A stretch of 22,162 nucleotides of DNA from a virus, in IMG/VR virus record IMGVR_UViG_3300037010_000300, positions 1 through 22,162 of that record. One strand, 5' to 3'. The stretch's first letter is position 1. Every line of letters begins with the position of its first letter. Below are positions 1-6,481 of this stretch, in pieces. Below the pieces are notes generated by a model, which did not search any database, was not told the DNA's origin, and was given only the letters and a program-made list of their open reading frames with translations. The position numbers were made by a program, and so were the translations under genes.

Positions 1-1
1 G

Positions 2-2488
2 CATGGGTTCGCCTACTGCGAGGACGATGGGCCTGTCCGGTGGGTTTCTGGCCCGTCAGTGCCTGCATCCCTACTCAGGCTCATACAAGCTCATCCAGAC
101 GCATCGTGGTGCGCACACAACGCCATGTTCGATATGGCGATCCTGTCCTGGCGCTACAACATCAGGCCGCGACGCATCGTGGACACGCTGAGTATGGCGC
201 GGCTGGCCGACGTGCATGGCAAACATTCCTTGGCGGCGCTGAGTGAGCGGTACGGCTTGGGCGTGAAGGGTGACGCGCTGGTAAAAACCCTTGGAGTGCG
301 CGACCTCGATCCCATGCTAGAAACGCGGCTGGCTGAGTATTGCAGGCAGGACGTGGGGCTACTGCGCAAGCTGCATTACATGCTCGACGACGCACTCCGC
401 TCGGAGATTCCAGAAATTCGCTACAAGCGTGAGCTGGCGCTGATCGACTGCACGGTGCGCATGTTCACTGAGCCGGTATTGACAATCGACGCGGCACTAC
501 TTCACGCGCGGCTGGAGGAGCTAGAAGCGCAGCGCGACGCGGCTGTCGCTGCCTCGGGGGTAAGCCTCGACGTGCTGATGAGCAATCAGCAGTTCGCCGC
601 AGTGCTTGCGGGACGTGGCATCCAGGTTCCTGCATCCCTACGCAAGACTGACCCCGACCTGCTGGCGCTCAAGGATGACTCGCGCGCGGCTGCGCTTATC
701 CAAGGCAGGCTGGCGGCTAAGAGCGTGTCGGAGCTACGGCGGACGTCGAAGTTCCTCGGTGTGAGCGGACGCGGCACGATGCCTGTGCCGCTCAAATACT
801 ACGGCGCGCATACGGGCCGATGGTCGGGCGCGGATGGGTTGAACATGCAGAACCTGAACCGAGGGTCGCCATTGCGTAAATGCTTGACAGCCCCGGACGG
901 GTATGTGCTGGTCGTCGTGGACTCAAGCCAGATCGAGGCTCGCGTGCTCGCGTGGCTGGCCGGCCAGGACGACTTGCTGGCGCAGTTTGCCGCAGGTGAG
1001 GACGTTTACGTCAAGTTTGCGGAACGGCTATGGCCGGGAGAGAAGATCGACGAGATCAAGCGGTTCGTGGGGAAAACTTGTGTTGCCGAGGGAACTCTTG
1101 TATTATCCCGACAAGGTTGGAAGCCTATCGAGAGCATCACAACCGACGATTTGTTGTGGGATGGAAAGGAGTGGGTATGCCACCAAGGGTTACTGAACAA
1201 CGGCATCAAGCCAACATTGAGTCTTTGCGGCGCTTGGTTGACGCCGGATCATCTTGTGTGGTCAGGGGAGCAGTGGTTGGAGGCGAACTCGGTAGTAGCC
1301 GACGCCGATACCCTTTGCCGAGCATTGGCTACCGGAGCGGAAAACTTACCGTCACAGGCTACATTCGTGGCATCCGAGGGGGAGTTAGTGCCATCATTGT
1401 GCGATGCGACTGTAACGGAGTTGAGTACACCGTTGACCGGCACAACTTCAAAAACTTCAGGAGCACGCGATGCCCTATTTGCGCCAAAACGGCATCGGTT
1501 GCTAAACGCTATTGGTTATATAGCGAAGCGATGGCGGACGACCAGCACAGAATTCGCTTACTCAATCGCCTATCTGCGGCAATTTCTCGATGCCACTGTC
1601 CAACCAACCGCGTGTATAAACACTACGGCGGGCGCGGCATCTATGTGTGTCAAGATTGGCGGCAGGACAGAGCAGCGTTCCTACGGTATGTCCAAACGCT
1701 TGATGGTTGGGACAACCCTGCCCTCGAAATGGACAGGATCGACGTGGATGGGCATTACGAGCCGGGCAACATCAGGTTCGTGTCCCGTAGCACCAACCTC
1801 CGCAACAAGCGCAAAATCGCTGACCTCGAAGCGCGTATACGACATCTTGAACTGCGGCTCGCGCAACAGGTTCACGATACTGACTGAATCCGGCCCGGTA
1901 ATTGTGCACAACTGCATACTCGGACTCGGGTATGGGGTCGGGCACGCCAAGCTCCACGCGCAGATCGTCACGAAGCAACCCGACGCGGCCCTCGAGGATG
2001 CGCAGCAGTATGTCGCTACATACCGTAACACTTACGGCGCGATCACGCGGCTTTGGCGGCGTGCCGATGGTATGCTACGAGCGATGATGCAGGACGCACG
2101 CGTCGACTGGCTGCGCGGCATTTCGACGGGGTTTGAGACACTTCGCCTGCCGTCTGGCCGGGTGCTGCGCTATCCTGGCCTACGCTTGACGACTGACGGG
2201 TATGAGTACGGCGTGGGGTCGGACAAGCGCAGGCTCTACGGCGCGGCGTTGGTCGAAAACATCGTCCAGGCCATCGCTCGTGACATTGTGGCCGACCAGA
2301 TGCTCGCCATCAGGAGCAAGTATCGCGTGGTCACTATGACGCACGATGAGATTGTCTTTTTGGTGCGAGAAGGCGAGGCGGATGAGGCGTTCGAGTTTGC
2401 GAAAAGCGTGATGCGTGCGGCACCGAGCTACTCGGAAGGCGTGCCGCTCAATTGTGCAGGCGGATATGCGAGGAACTATTCAAAATGA
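2..2488 (+). CDS. Family A DNA polymerase with 3'-5' exonuclease domain, intein-interrupted, 5'-partial
   Basis: Replicative phage polymerase of the DNA polymerase I type. The frame is open to the window edge, so the true start and exonuclease motif I lie outside; the GTG at 59 is internal. The exonuclease part shows motif II (HNAMFD, near 116-133) and motif III (YCRQDV). The polymerase part shows TGRWSG and NMQNLNR, motif A (VVVDSSQIEARVLAW, catalytic Asp codon at 920) and motif C (THDEIVF, His-Asp codons at 2342-2347). Motif B (O-helix) is split: KRFVGKT ends at 1078 and CILGLGYGVG starts at 1913, with an intein between. About 828 residues are visible, 278 of them intein, leaving about 550 of extein. 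The stop overlaps the next start as ATGA at 2485. It heads the replication cassette. Active enzyme requires protein splicing, because the intein disrupts the catalytic helix. Confidence 0.95.
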   Translation, partial: HGFAYCEDDGPVRWVSGPSVPASLLRLIQAHPDASWCAHNAMFDMAILSWRYNIRPRRIVDTLSMARLADVHGKHSLAALSERYGLGVKGDALVKTLGVRDLDPMLETRLAEYCRQDVGLLRKLHYMLDDALRSEIPEIRYKRELALIDCTVRMFTEPVLTIDAALLHARLEELEAQRDAAVAASGVSLDVLMSNQQFAAVLAGRGIQVPASLRKTDPDLLALKDDSRAAALIQGRLAAKSVSELRRTSKFLGVSGRGTMPVPLKYYGAHTGRWSGADGLNMQNLNRGSPLRKCLTAPDGYVLVVVDSSQIEARVLAWLAGQDDLLAQFAAGEDVYVKFAERLWPGEKIDEIKRFVGKTCVAEGTLVLSRQGWKPIESITTDDLLWDGKEWVCHQGLLNNGIKPTLSLCGAWLTPDHLVWSGEQWLEANSVVADADTLCRALATGAENLPSQATFVASEGELVPSLCDATVTELSTPLTGTTSKTSGARDALFAPKRHRLLNAIGYIAKRWRTTSTEFAYSIAYLRQFLDATVQPTACINTTAGAASMCVKIGGRTEQRSYGMSKRLMVGTTLPSKWTGSTWMGITSRATSGSCPVAPTSATSAKSLTSKRVYDILNCGSRNRFTILTESGPVIVHNCILGLGYGVGHAKLHAQIVTKQPDAALEDAQQYVATYRNTYGAITRLWRRADGMLRAMMQDARVDWLRGISTGFETLRLPSGRVLRYPGLRLTTDGYEYGVGSDKRRLYGAALVENIVQAIARDIVADQMLAIRSKYRVVTMTHDEIVFLVREGEADEAFEFAKSVMRAAPSYSEGVPLNCAGGYARNYSK
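1165..1179 (+). promoter_or_regulatory. Ribosome binding site and ATG of the nested HNH gene
   Basis: AAAGGAG at 1165-1171, spacer TGGGT, then ATG at 1177. In the polymerase frame the same bases encode the intein residues GKEWVC. A near-consensus site at optimal spacing directly before the alternative-frame ORF supports independent translation. Confidence 0.6.
1177..1887 (+). CDS. HNH homing endonuclease nested out of frame inside the intein
   Basis: A 236-aa protein read one base out of phase with the polymerase and lying wholly within the intein DNA. Residues 49-61 (SIGYRSGKLTVTG) open a domain typical of phage HNH nucleases. A likely zinc ribbon follows (C77, C79, C99, C102), then YKHYGGRGI (147-155), then the nuclease core with EMDRID (184-189) and YEPGNIRF (194-201), and a basic, Leu-heptad tail. 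The chosen ATG has Shine-Dalgarno AAAGGAG at 1165-1171 with a 5-nt spacer. The first ~45 residues overlap intein blocks A-B coding and look like a forced extension. GTG 1273 or TTG 1315 are later possible starts, but neither has as good a site. Likely role: cutting intein-less polymerase genes so that the element spreads. The fold call is firm; expression as a separate protein is inferred. Confidence 0.85.
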   Translation: MPPRVTEQRHQANIESLRRLVDAGSSCVVRGAVVGGELGSSRRRYPLPSIGYRSGKLTVTGYIRGIRGGVSAIIVRCDCNGVEYTVDRHNFKNFRSTRCPICAKTASVAKRYWLYSEAMADDQHRIRLLNRLSAAISRCHCPTNRVYKHYGGRGIYVCQDWRQDRAAFLRYVQTLDGWDNPALEMDRIDVDGHYEPGNIRFVSRSTNLRNKRKIADLEARIRHLELRLAQQVHDTD

Positions 2489-2814
2489 GCAGTTTGTATT
2501 GCGTGAAGTGCGGAGCGAAGGACGGTGAACGGCATCACGACACATGCCTTTTCGCCGGGACGGTGTTCACCACGAACAAAAGTCGGGTTGTTGATAACTA
2601 CCAGATCGGCGGCGACCACTATAAAGAGCTGGCGGTTCAGCCGTGGTCGGCGATGGAGTCATGGATGAGCGAGGCTGAGTTTGAAGGCTTCTTGCGCGGG
2701 AACGCGATCAAGTATCTGTCCCGCGCAGGTCGGAAGGGCGACGGTCTGCAAGACTTGAAGAAGGCCTTGCACTACCTTGAGAAGCTGGTGAGCGTGAAGG
2801 AGCAGCGGGAATGA
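2485..2814 (+). CDS. DUF3310 family phage protein with N-terminal Cys cluster
   Basis: A 109-aa protein starting at the ATG that overlaps the polymerase stop (ATGA, 2485-2488); AGGA lies about 10 nt upstream. Residues ~36-105 carry the DUF3310 signature: YQIGGDHY, then AVQPW, GNAIKYLSRAGRKG and DLKKALHYLEKL. This domain is widespread in phages, sometimes labelled nucleotide kinase-like, and its biochemical role is not settled. The first ~25 residues hold C6, C9 and C21 with nearby His residues, suggesting a small added zinc-binding module. It sits between polymerase and nuclease in the replication operon, so a role in DNA or nucleotide metabolism is an inference from context. Confidence 0.85.
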   Translation: MSSLYCVKCGAKDGERHHDTCLFAGTVFTTNKSRVVDNYQIGGDHYKELAVQPWSAMESWMSEAEFEGFLRGNAIKYLSRAGRKGDGLQDLKKALHYLEKLVSVKEQRE

Positions 2815-3461
2815 TCTACTCCTACTCTAGCCTAAGCTGCTACCTGAAGTGCCCGCAGCAGTTTTTCCGCAAATACAAAGCGCGGGACACGCTGCCTTAC
2901 CAGAGCAAAGAGTCATCGAGCGGGGTCGAGATTCACGAGGCGATTGAGACGGCGCTCAAGACGCGAACCCCTCTGCCCGAGCCGCTGACGATCTACGAAG
3001 AAAGCATCAGCAGCGTGCGCAACCGCATTGACAACGCGCGGATCGAGCAGACGATCTTCCTCGACCACAATTTCGACTACGCCGTGACAAAGCCGGCCAA
3101 AGGGTTCGTGGCGAAGCTGGACGTGCTACTCATCAGCGACGACGGCAAGCGTGCGGTGGTGTGCGATTGGAAAAGCGGCAAGCCCTACGAGGACACGCTG
3201 CAACACGACTGCTATGCGCTCGCCGTCCTCAAGGCGTTCCCTGTCGTGGAGAAAGTGACCGGGTTCAATGTCTACCTGAAGCACGGCAAGGTGGGCGCAG
3301 AAGTGGTGCATGAGCGGTGCAACCTGCAAGCTGTTGAGGACAAGATCGCCCGCATCATCGCGCAGATCGAGGCCGACGAGCGGTGGGTGCCCAAGCCTTC
3401 GCCGCTTTGCAACTGGTGCAGTGCGCACAAGTGCGTGCTTTACCCGAAGAAGGAGGCTTGA
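2811..3461 (+). CDS. PD-(D/E)XK nuclease, Cas4/RecB-like
   Basis: 216 aa; the ATG overlaps the previous stop (ATGA), with AAGGAG at about 2797-2802. The N-terminus YSSLSCYLKCPQQFFRKY is typical of Cas4/RecB-type phage exonucleases. Catalytic elements in order: H42 in EIHEAIE, D104 in AKLDVLL, D119 and K121 in CDWKSGK, and Q131 in the QHDCYA helix. C14 together with C200, C203 and C208 matches the four-Cys pattern that holds an iron-sulphur cluster in Cas4-like nucleases. Likely a DNA end-processing exonuclease acting in recombination-dependent replication or host DNA breakdown. There are no CRISPR genes nearby, so a CRISPR role is unlikely. Fold assignment is firm; the precise substrate is unknown. 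Confidence 0.9.
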   Translation: MIYSYSSLSCYLKCPQQFFRKYKARDTLPYQSKESSSGVEIHEAIETALKTRTPLPEPLTIYEESISSVRNRIDNARIEQTIFLDHNFDYAVTKPAKGFVAKLDVLLISDDGKRAVVCDWKSGKPYEDTLQHDCYALAVLKAFPVVEKVTGFNVYLKHGKVGAEVVHERCNLQAVEDKIARIIAQIEADERWVPKPSPLCNWCSAHKCVLYPKKEA

Positions 3462-3462
3462 C

Positions 3463-3594
3463 GTGGGGGCGATTTCGCTTGCGGTCGTTATGATGCTGAT
3501 TATTTTGGCGTTTCTTGTCATTGGGCCCCGGCTCGGAGTTGCGTTCCTAGCCGTCTGCGGCGTCCTGTTTTTCTTGGCGCATATATTCCAATGA
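3463..3594 (+). CDS. Small membrane protein (43 aa)
   Basis: Begins at GTG 3463 behind an excellent Shine-Dalgarno, AAGGAGG at 3450-3456 with a 6-nt spacer, inside the end of the nuclease gene. The product is almost wholly hydrophobic: residues ~3-20 (ISLAVVMMLIILAFLVI) and ~25-42 (GVAFLAVCGVLFFLAHIF) form two membrane segments joined by a short GPRLG turn. Its TGA overlaps the next ATG as ATGA. The frame stays open far upstream, but only this part reads as protein and has a start signal. Function unknown. Small two-TM proteins in early phage operons can be host-takeover or exclusion proteins, but nothing here proves that. Confidence 0.75.
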   Translation: MGAISLAVVMMLIILAFLVIGPRLGVAFLAVCGVLFFLAHIFQ

Positions 3595-3881
3595 CGCCCG
3601 AAGGCAAAGTAAAGGCCGAGATCAAGAAAGTCTTGGCCGAGTACGGATGCTGGTATTTCATGCCCGCCATGAACGGCTACGGGCGGTCGGGGATACCAGA
3701 CTTTATCGGCTGCTACAAAGGCGTGTTCTTTGCGGTTGAGGCGAAAAGTGCGAACGGCAAGCTAACGCCGAACCAGGAGCGTGAGGTTGCCGCAATGTTG
3801 GCCGCTGGTGGCCGCGTGGTGGTGGCTCGCAGTGCAGAAGCTGTCAGGGATCTGATGGTACTTATTGAGAGGGGAAAATGA
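3591..3881 (+). CDS. VRR-NUC domain nuclease
   Basis: 96 aa, the usual size for a stand-alone VRR-NUC protein. The nuclease core shows GIPDF (34-38), VEAK (49-52) and a following Gln (NQERE, Q62), the PD-(D/E)XK catalytic pattern. The C-terminal GGRVVVARSAEAV is the standard end of the fold. The family acts as structure-specific or Holliday-junction-type endonucleases in phages and eukaryotic FAN1. Translation is probably coupled to the small membrane protein (ATGA overlap; weak Shine-Dalgarno of its own). Placed with polymerase, exonuclease and helicase, it probably trims replication or recombination intermediates. The identity is solid; the role is inferred. Confidence 0.92.
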   Translation: MTPEGKVKAEIKKVLAEYGCWYFMPAMNGYGRSGIPDFIGCYKGVFFAVEAKSANGKLTPNQEREVAAMLAAGGRVVVARSAEAVRDLMVLIERGK

Positions 3882-3884
3882 ATG
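3867..3884 (+). promoter_or_regulatory. Shared Shine-Dalgarno with tandem out-of-frame starts
   Basis: GAGAGGGG (3867-3874) is followed by AAA and ATGAATG. The ATGs at 3878 and 3882 open the methyltransferase and the overlapping frame. The TGA of VRR-NUC (3879-3881) lies between them, so a terminating ribosome is placed to reinitiate at either ATG. Confidence 0.5.
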
Positions 3885-4585
3885 AGTTGGCTTTATTCGC
3901 GGGCGCTGGTGGAGGATTACTTGCAAGCGACCTGCTCGGAATTAGAACGATATGCGCCGTTGAACGAGACGAATTCTCCAGAAGCGTTCTTATCAAACGG
4001 CAAAACGACCGAACACTTAATGCTTTCCCGATATGGGATGACGTGCGAACCTTTGACGGAACCGTCTGGCGTGGGAGTGTGGATCTGCTTTCTGGAGGGT
4101 TTCCATGCCAAGCGTTTTCTACAGCGGCGCATGGAAGAAACGTCGCAAGCAAAGACTTGTGGCCTGAAATGCGAAGAATTGCACGAGAATGCGTTCCGAA
4201 GTTTATCTTTGCAGAGAATGTTTCCGAACATGCGGTTAACCGGGCGGCTATGGATCTTCGCGCCGATGGTTACGAGTGCGCCACAACGTGCTATAGCGCG
4301 CAAGACATGGGTGCAGACCACATACGGAAACGACATTGGCTACTTGCATACACCAACCACGATTGCGAATTTCGCAGCGCCTTCAATGCAAAAGCACAGC
4401 GGCTGCCGGAATTTTGTCCGCGTGTTTGGGAAACCAACCCCAACGAATTTCGAGTACCTGATGGGTTGGCCCATCGGGTGGACAAGTTACGAGCCATTGG
4501 AAATGGGCAAGTACCATGCGTGGCGGCAGCGGCATTTTTAACGCTTTGGGCTAAGATGCTGTCAGGGGATGCTGGATGCAATTAG
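3878..4585 (+). CDS. C5-cytosine DNA methyltransferase (compact)
   Basis: 235 aa, short for the family because the target recognition region is small. Motif I, SAM binding, is LFAGAGGGLLA (5-15). Motif IV with the catalytic Cys is GGFPCQAFS. Motif VI is AENV, a motif VIII-like stretch is GADHIRKRHWLLA, and motif X is AIGNGQVPCVAAAAF. It transfers a methyl group to C5 of cytosine, probably protecting phage DNA from host restriction; no cognate restriction enzyme is visible. The ATG at 3878 overlaps the VRR-NUC stop (ATGA) and shares GAGAGGGG (3867-3874) with a second ATG 4 nt downstream in another frame. The 3' end overlaps the helicase start by 10 nt. Recognition sequence unknown. Confidence 0.92.
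   Translation: MNELALFAGAGGGLLASDLLGIRTICAVERDEFSRSVLIKRQNDRTLNAFPIWDDVRTFDGTVWRGSVDLLSGGFPCQAFSTAAHGRNVASKDLWPEMRRIARECVPKFIFAENVSEHAVNRAAMDLRADGYECATTCYSAQDMGADHIRKRHWLLAYTNHDCEFRSAFNAKAQRLPEFCPRVWETNPNEFRVPDGLAHRVDKLRAIGNGQVPCVAAAAFLTLWAKMLSGDAGCN
3882..4541 (+). CDS. Phage protein overlapping the methyltransferase in the +1 frame
   Basis: A 219-aa frame lying entirely within the methyltransferase gene, starting at the second ATG of ATGAATGAG. It begins MSWLYSRALVEDYLQATCS and ends with TPTTIANFAAPSMQKH, FEYLMGWPIGWTSYEPLE and a basic tail. From memory, these N- and C-terminal patterns recur in phage hypothetical proteins next to or overlapping Dcm-type genes, which is why I do not treat it as a mere shadow. 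GAGAGGGG at 3867-3874 gives it a spacing of 7 nt, at least as good as for the methyltransferase start. The middle (residues ~70-150) has no recognisable motif. Function unknown. Expression is unproven; the main alternative is a long open shadow of the methyltransferase. Confidence 0.6.
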   Translation: MSWLYSRALVEDYLQATCSELERYAPLNETNSPEAFLSNGKTTEHLMLSRYGMTCEPLTEPSGVGVWICFLEGFHAKRFLQRRMEETSQAKTCGLKCEELHENAFRSLSLQRMFPNMRLTGRLWIFAPMVTSAPQRAIARKTWVQTTYGNDIGYLHTPTTIANFAAPSMQKHSGCRNFVRVFGKPTPTNFEYLMGWPIGWTSYEPLEMGKYHAWRQRHF

Positions 4586-6147
4586 CTTACAGCGCAAAGC
4601 ATAACGTGGTCGGCTGGCCCGGATTGCCCGAGCCTGACCGGGTTGCGCGTGCAATTCCTGGTGCGCGGGTCGTCAATGACGTCGTGGTCGCGCCCGTCAA
4701 CTTGCTGGCGATGATTGCCGCTGCGCATATCGGACTGCCGGTCAAGTCGCCCATTGAGACGAGCTACGACTGGCCGCGCTCGCCGTCGATCGAGAAGCCG
4801 ATGGCGCACCAGATCGAAATGGCGCGGTTCCTGACCACGCACCCGCGCTGCCACAACTTATCCGAGCCAGGGACAGGCAAGACGCTTGGCAACCTGTGGG
4901 CCAGTGACTATCTGTTGGGGCTGAACGTCGTTACGAAAGTGCTGATTGTTGCCCCACTGACCACGGTCTACAGCGTCTGGTGTGACGCGATCGGGGAGCA
5001 CTTTCCCGGGCGCAGGCGGTCGAGCGTGCTGCACGGGAGCGTGAAACAGCGGCTCGAAGCGTTGGAGTATGACGCGGACTACTACATCATCAATAACGAA
5101 GGGTTGACCATCCCCGCGGTGCGCGAAGCGATCATGGCGAAACAAACGTCGTGGCTGATTATCGTGGACGAGAGTCACAAATACCGGCACCCGACGACCG
5201 CGCGGTGGAAAGCCCTGCGCGACCTGATCCGTGGGCTGCCGAACCCGCTAGTCTGGCTGAACACGGGCACGCCCACGCCGCAAGAGCCAACCGACGCCTA
5301 CGGCCAGCAGGCGTTGATCGACAAGCCAAAGCTGAGTTACCGGGCGTTCCGTAATACCGTGATGCGGCAGGTATCGAACTTCAAGTGGGAGCCGGTTCCG
5401 AGCGCGGAGAAGATCGTCGGTGAGTTCATGCAGCCAGCGATCCGGTTCCGGCGCGATGACTGCATCGACTTGCCGCCCACGACCTACGAGCACCGCAAGG
5501 CGGAAATGACGACTGCGCAGCGCAAGGCGCTCGATGAGCTACGCAAAAAGATGCAGTGGGCGCTCGACAACGGCGCGGAGATAACGGCGGTGCATGAGGG
5601 TGCGCTGCGCATCAAGATTTTGCAAATCCTGGCTGGTGCGGTCTACGACAAAGACCATCAGGCGCATGACGTGGACGCCGCGCCCCGGCTGGCCCTGCTG
5701 CGTGACATTGTGGACGAGTGCGACCGGAAGATCATCGTGTTCGCGCCGTTTCAGAGCATTGTCAAGCGGGTTGCAGACGCGCTCAAGGGCGACTACTCGG
5801 TGGCCGTGGTGTCGGGCGAGACGAGCCTGAGCGACCGCACGCAAATTTTTGCAGACTTCCAAAAGAAGCCCGAGCCGCGCATCATCGTCGCTGACCCGCG
5901 CACCATGAGCCACGGCCTGACGCTCACGGCGGCCAACACGATCATCTGGTACGCGCCTACGGACGGCGGGGACGCCTACGTGCAGGCCAACGCCCGCATC
6001 CAGCGCCCCTCGCAAACATCTCACACGAGAATCTTACACATTTTTGTTGACGCCCTAGAGAGGGCAATTTACAGTAGGAACCAAGCACGCCAGTCCCTAC
6101 AGAATCTCGTCATGGCGTGGATAAACGGAGAGAGCTATGGAACTTAA
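4576..6147 (+). CDS. SNF2-like (SF2) DNA helicase/translocase
   Basis: 523 aa. A Q-motif-like start (KPMAHQIEMARFL) is followed by Walker A EPGTGKT (97-103), motif Ia LIVAPLTTVYSVW, the DESH box (198-201), motif III LNTGTPTPQ, and in the C-terminal RecA lobe IIVFAPFQS, GLTLTAANTIIWYAP and motif VI QANARIQRPSQT (from ~470). The order and spacing match phage SNF2-family ATPases. It probably moves along or remodels DNA during replication or recombination. AGGGGA precedes the ATG, which overlaps the methyltransferase stop by 10 nt; the 3' end overlaps the next gene by 11 nt. The first ~70 residues are outside the ATPase core and not recognised. Confidence 0.92.
   Translation: MQLAYSAKHNVVGWPGLPEPDRVARAIPGARVVNDVVVAPVNLLAMIAAAHIGLPVKSPIETSYDWPRSPSIEKPMAHQIEMARFLTTHPRCHNLSEPGTGKTLGNLWASDYLLGLNVVTKVLIVAPLTTVYSVWCDAIGEHFPGRRRSSVLHGSVKQRLEALEYDADYYIINNEGLTIPAVREAIMAKQTSWLIIVDESHKYRHPTTARWKALRDLIRGLPNPLVWLNTGTPTPQEPTDAYGQQALIDKPKLSYRAFRNTVMRQVSNFKWEPVPSAEKIVGEFMQPAIRFRRDDCIDLPPTTYEHRKAEMTTAQRKALDELRKKMQWALDNGAEITAVHEGALRIKILQILAGAVYDKDHQAHDVDAAPRLALLRDIVDECDRKIIVFAPFQSIVKRVADALKGDYSVAVVSGETSLSDRTQIFADFQKKPEPRIIVADPRTMSHGLTLTAANTIIWYAPTDGGDAYVQANARIQRPSQTSHTRILHIFVDALERAIYSRNQARQSLQNLVMAWINGESYGT
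6047..6075 (+). promoter_or_regulatory. Possible sigma-70-type promoter inside the helicase gene
   Basis: TTGACG at 6047-6052, a 17-nt spacer, then TACAGT at 6070-6075: 5/6 and 4/6 matches to the -35 and -10 consensus. The spacer holds a short inverted repeat, GCCCT (6052-6056) and AGGGC (6061-6065), which could be an operator or chance. It would serve the genes starting at 6137, 6478 and 6663. Sequence match only; the rest of the operon shows no comparable site. Confidence 0.3.
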
Positions 6148-6481
6148 CGACCTGATCGCGGCGTATAAGCACGCCCGCGAAGAAAAAGACGCTGCCGTCA
6201 AAAAATACACGGCCTTGCTTGACGACCTGAGCCAACAGATCGAGGCGAAGCTCTTTGAGGCGGGGTTGAAGTCGGCACGCACCGATGCCGGCCTGGTGAC
6301 GACCTACGTGCGACGCAACGTCAAGGTGACGGACTGGAACGCCTTCGCGCAGTTTGCAGAGTCCAACCCCGCGCTGGTCAAGCAGTCGATCGACTCGACC
6401 GAAGCCTTGCGGCTGATTGAGGACGGCGAGGTTATCCCCGGCGTCGAGGTCAGCGGAACGACTGTGTTGAGCGTCAAATGA
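6137..6481 (+). CDS. Conserved-type phage protein of unknown function (114 aa)
   Basis: Starts at ATG 6137 behind GGAGAG, overlapping the helicase end by 11 nt. Residues 1-45 are charged and helical (LIAAYKHAREEKDAAVKKY, then LSQQIEAKLFEAG) and probably form a coiled coil. The rest is mixed alpha/beta with TTYVRRNVKVTDWNAF and a C-terminal GVEVSGTTVLSVK strand. Small proteins of this layout commonly precede ssDNA-binding or recombination genes in phage replication operons, but I cannot name a family. No catalytic motif or membrane segment is seen. A partner of the downstream putative ssDNA-binding protein is a guess from context. Confidence 0.8.
   Translation: MELNDLIAAYKHAREEKDAAVKKYTALLDDLSQQIEAKLFEAGLKSARTDAGLVTTYVRRNVKVTDWNAFAQFAESNPALVKQSIDSTEALRLIEDGEVIPGVEVSGTTVLSVK

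Larger units (their letters stand above)
1079..1912 (+). other. Intein in DNA polymerase motif B (278 aa)
   Basis: In-frame protein-splicing element. It begins with Cys1 (codon 1079-1081) and block A (CVAEGTLVLS, then GWKPIESI). Block B carries T55-P-D-H58 (LTPDHLVW). Block F is VYDILNCGSRNRFTI (residues 253-267). Block G ends VIVHN with penultimate His277 and terminal Asn278, followed by Cys as the first downstream extein residue. All class 1 intein splice-junction residues are therefore present. Removal joins KRFVGKT to CILGLGYG and restores a normal O-helix. Residues of roughly 90-245 show no in-frame endonuclease motif; the HNH signature in this stretch lies in another frame (see the nested gene). 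Splicing activity is inferred from the motifs. Confidence 0.93.

Noticed and set aside
1030-1176. Earlier start (1030) for the HNH frame
   Set aside because: This part overlaps polymerase motif B and intein block A coding, reads as low-sense sequence and has no Shine-Dalgarno; ATG 1177 does.
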